Source of the DNA: Acidobacteriota bacterium
GTDB lineage: Bacteria > Acidobacteriota > Polarisedimenticolia > J045
Direction: 5' to 3'
DNA length: 7,610 bases
NCBI GenBank assembly: GCA_027064265.1
Contig: JAMOQA010000491.1
Location: 1-7,610 of the forward strand
Under the pieces are notes generated by a model. That model was given only the letters and a program-made list of their open reading frames with translations, was not told where the DNA came from and did not search any database. The position numbers and the translations under genes were made by a program. Of this stretch, positions 6,083-7,610 are shown piece by piece; the first letter of the stretch is position 1; each line of letters opens with the position of its first letter.

Positions 6083-6108
6083 AACGGGTGAACCGGGGAA
6101 AGGTTGCA
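6083..6108 (-). promoter_or_regulatory. Candidate ECF-type (autoregulatory) promoter of the sigma operon
   Basis: On the minus strand, TGCAACC (6108-6102, continuing into TTT) resembles an ECF -35 element with its AAC core. CGTT (6086-6083) resembles the CGT-type ECF -10. The gap from AAC to CGT is 16 nt, as expected for ECF promoters. A start 5-8 nt downstream would fall at about 6078-6075, inside or just past the AGGAG of the sigma gene, leaving almost no leader. The match is visual and untested. Confidence 0.45.
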
Positions 6109-6130
6109 CCGCCCGGACCCCGGGGGGGAA

Positions 6131-6142
6131 GGGGGATCCCCC
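6131..6142. repeat. 12-bp perfect palindrome in the divergent spacer
   Basis: GGGGGATCCCCC is a perfect palindrome roughly midway between the two divergent starts, upstream of the candidate sigma promoter. It could be a protein-binding site, but it is built mostly of homopolymer runs in GC-rich DNA and may have no function. Confidence 0.3.
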
Positions 6143-6181
6143 GGGCGGCATCCCGGTGGTATCGTGCGGTCTTCCCGGAAC

Positions 6182-6217
6182 GTCCGCGGGAGGCTTCTTC
6201 GGGTCGCCTCCGCGGAC
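6182..6217 (+). promoter_or_regulatory. Leader hairpin upstream of the acidic-protein/peptidase genes
   Basis: GTCCGCGGGAGGC (6182-6194) pairs with GCCTCCGCGGAC (6206-6217) through 12 base pairs with a single bulged G. The 11-nt loop contains C-TTCG-G (6197-6202), which can form a UUCG tetraloop extending the stem. The 3' arm ends 10 nt before the Shine-Dalgarno AAGGAGG (6228-6234) of the acidic-protein gene. No U-run follows, so it is not a standard intrinsic terminator. A role as mRNA 5' stabiliser, operator or translation-modulating structure is inference. Confidence 0.6.
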
Positions 6218-6239
6218 CCGCGAAGCGAAGGAGGACGAG

Positions 6240-6806
6240 ATGGCCGCCAAGGGGAACGGCGAGGACCGCCGGGACGACATCCCCCACGTCAGCGCGGAAG
6301 AGGCCGGGGCCGAGGCCCTGGTCGACCGGATCACCGAGGAGTACGGGCTCGAGCGGGTCTGGCTCGGGCGCTTCTCCGGCGAGATGGAGCAGCTCCCGGA
6401 GGACGGCGACGAGATCGTCTACCAGTTCTCGTCCGGCCTCGAGGAGAAGGAGGCCGACGGCGAGGTTCGCCTGGTCGCCGTGGTCGACGTCGGCATCTAC
6501 CGGGGCGACGGCTCCGGCGAGGAGGCCGGGGAGGAGGAAGGCCCCCCCGGGGACTACCTCGGCGGGTTCAACCTGGAGCTCGAGTCCCTGGCGAAGCCCC
6601 CGGAGGGGATCCTCGGCGACGACAGGAAGCGCCAGCTCCTCAGGTGGGCGATGGCGGTCTACCTGGAGTCGCTCGCCGTCGACGTGGTCGGCGACCTGCT
6701 CGAGGGGATGGGTTTCGACGTGGTCGTCGAGCGGCTCGGCATCGACGAGCAGGCGATCCCGGAGGGGTTCGAGGAGCTGCTCGGCCCGGGGGAGGAGGGC
6801 GACTGA
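6240..6806 (+). CDS. Highly acidic cytoplasmic protein of unknown function
   Basis: I do not recognise this 188-aa protein. By my count 49 residues are Asp or Glu against about 15 Lys/Arg, giving a net charge near -34. It has no cysteine, signal peptide or membrane segment. Residues 1-30 look polar and possibly disordered. Residues 37-62 and 76-88 (EVRLVAVVDVGIY) suggest beta strands. A Gly/Glu-rich loop lies at 90-104. The C-terminal part (about 128-166) looks helical, with RQLLRWAMAVYLESLAVDVV and then GDLLEGMGFDVVVERLG, as if forming an interaction surface. The ATG at 6240 follows AAGGAGG with a 5-nt spacer. Its stop overlaps the next ATG as TGATG, so it is probably co-translated with the S9 peptidase. 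A small adaptor or regulator for its neighbour is possible but unsupported. Confidence 0.85.
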   Translation: MAAKGNGEDRRDDIPHVSAEEAGAEALVDRITEEYGLERVWLGRFSGEMEQLPEDGDEIVYQFSSGLEEKEADGEVRLVAVVDVGIYRGDGSGEEAGEEEGPPGDYLGGFNLELESLAKPPEGILGDDRKRQLLRWAMAVYLESLAVDVVGDLLEGMGFDVVVERLGIDEQAIPEGFEELLGPGEEGD

Positions 6807-7610
6807 TGCGTGCCCGGGTGCCGGTCCTGTTCCTCGTGCTCTCCCTGCTGGTCCCGGCGGCCCTGTCGGCCCGGGCCGCGGAGAAGCGGGCGTTCACCCT
6901 CGAGGACATCTGGCGGCTGCGCCGGCCGATGGACGTCTCGGCCTCGCCGGACGGGACGAAGATCGTCTACGCCGTCCGGGAGCGCGACCTCGGCCGAGGG
7001 AAGCAGAACGTCGACCTGTGGCTGCTCGACCTCGCCGGCGGCGAGCCCCGCCAGCTGACCTTCACGCCGGACGTCTCCGAGCACGAGCCGCGGTTCTCGC
7101 CGGACGGGAAGACGATCGCCTTCGTCGCGAAGCGGGGCGAGCACCCGGGCATCTGGCTCCTGCCCGTCGACGGCGGAGAGGCCCGCAAGCTGGTCGAGGT
7201 CCCGACCGGCGTCTCCGGGATCCTGTGGTCCCCCGACGGCAAGCGGATCGCGTTCACCAGCGAGGTCTGGCCGGAGTGCGGGGCCGACATGGACTGCAAC
7301 CGGGAGCGGGACGAGCGCCGGGAGAAGAACCCGGTCAAGGCCCACCTGGCCGACGAACTCCTCTACCGGCACTGGACGTCCTGGTACGACGGCAAGGTCC
7401 AGCACGTGCTGGTGGCCGAACTCGCCGACGGGTCGCTGCGCGACCTGACCCCCGGCGACCGGGAGGCCCCGGTCTTCTCCCCGGGCGCCGGGCGGGAGTA
7501 CGACTTCTCGCCGGACGGCAGGGAGCTGGCGTACACGAGGAACCCCGACCCCCGGGAGATGCTCGCCTGGTCGACCAACTCCGACGTCTGGGTGGTGCCG
7601 GTGGAGCCGG
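6806..7610 (+). CDS. Exported S9-family peptidase with N-terminal PD40/TolB-like propeller (partial)
   Basis: The first 268 codons are present and the frame runs off the right edge. A signal peptide is evident (MRARVPVLFLVLSLLVPAAL, then SARA|A, cleavage likely after A24). It is followed by TLEDIWRLRRPMDVSASPDG, the usual opening of prolyl-oligopeptidase/acylaminoacyl-peptidase-like S9 enzymes. Four PD40-type repeats are visible: SPDGTKIVYAV at 47-57, FSPDGKTIAFVA at 97-108, WSPDGKRIAFTS at 141-152 and FSPDGRELAYTR at 234-245. They form beta-propeller blades that gate peptide access in this family. A loop after the third repeat carries two cysteines (C158 and C164), possibly a disulfide in the envelope. 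The C-terminal alpha/beta-hydrolase domain with the Ser-Asp-His triad lies outside the window, so activity cannot be judged. GGAGGAG at 6791-6797 is 8 nt before the ATG, which overlaps the preceding stop (TGATG). Confidence 0.9.
   Translation, partial: MRARVPVLFLVLSLLVPAALSARAAEKRAFTLEDIWRLRRPMDVSASPDGTKIVYAVRERDLGRGKQNVDLWLLDLAGGEPRQLTFTPDVSEHEPRFSPDGKTIAFVAKRGEHPGIWLLPVDGGEARKLVEVPTGVSGILWSPDGKRIAFTSEVWPECGADMDCNRERDERREKNPVKAHLADELLYRHWTSWYDGKVQHVLVAELADGSLRDLTPGDREAPVFSPGAGREYDFSPDGRELAYTRNPDPREMLAWSTNSDVWVVPVEP

Noticed and set aside
6160..6165. TATCGT preceded by TGG as an extended -10 for the acidic-protein gene.
   Set aside because: No -35 element at 16-18 nt and only a partial -10 match; too weak to list as a promoter.
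6177..6204. GGAAC on the plus strand as an ECF -35 for the acidic-protein gene.
   Set aside because: No CGT-type -10 at the required 16-17 nt distance, and it falls at the base of the leader hairpin.
5562..6287. N-terminal extension of the anti-sigma frame to about 435 aa.
   Set aside because: It lies entirely within the ECF sigma gene and is Pro/Arg/Gly-rich. The zinc-finger domain and the ATGA overlap fix the start at 5561.
6071..6334. Longer sigma-factor frame starting at 6334.
   Set aside because: It would overlap the divergent acidic-protein gene, and the extension is unlike a sigma factor. AGGAG and the typical ECF N-terminus support 6070.

Overview
The window is very GC-rich DNA with strong G/C third-position bias, densely packed with short gaps and many start/stop overlaps. 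No taxonomic marker is present. The mix of an ECF sigma/anti-sigma operon with DUF4252 proteins, PilZ proteins and an exported S9 peptidase with PD40 repeats suggests a free-living, high-GC Gram-negative bacterium. Acidobacteriota or a neighbouring deep phylum would fit, but this is inference only.

Layout, left to right: (1) positions 1-84 hold the last 27 codons of an unidentified plus-strand gene, coupled through a GTGA overlap to a roughly 12-helix ABC-2-type permease-like membrane protein (81-1634, +). (2) mutY (1615-2757, -) converges on the permease with a 20-bp overlap. (3) A short divergent spacer leads to two tandem plus-strand PilZ-domain genes (2851-3231 and 3319-3756) that are recognisable paralogues of each other. 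(4) A four-gene minus-strand operon (6070 down to 3689) follows: ECF sigma factor, zinc-finger anti-sigma factor, secreted DUF4252 protein, and a membrane-anchored protein whose C-terminal region aligns without gaps to the DUF4252 protein. All three internal junctions are 4-bp ATGA overlaps. The last gene overlaps the second PilZ gene tail-to-tail by 68 bp. (5) A 169-bp divergent spacer (6071-6239) holds a candidate ECF-type promoter facing the sigma gene and a long hairpin in the leader of the opposite gene. (6) A highly acidic 188-aa protein of unknown function (6240-6806, +) is coupled by a TGATG overlap to an exported S9-family peptidase (6806 to beyond the window end).

Functionally, the sigma/anti-sigma/DUF4252 operon looks like a self-contained envelope-signalling module: a cytoplasmic sigma factor, a membrane-spanning anti-sigma factor, and two envelope proteins of the same family, one released and one anchored. 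The PilZ pair implies c-di-GMP signalling. MutY is a housekeeping repair enzyme. The most interesting points are the unrecognised DUF4252-like paralogue ending the operon, the near-leaderless layout of the sigma promoter, and the leader hairpin of the acidic-protein/peptidase pair. I see no RNA genes, insertion sequences, CRISPR arrays or integration sites.
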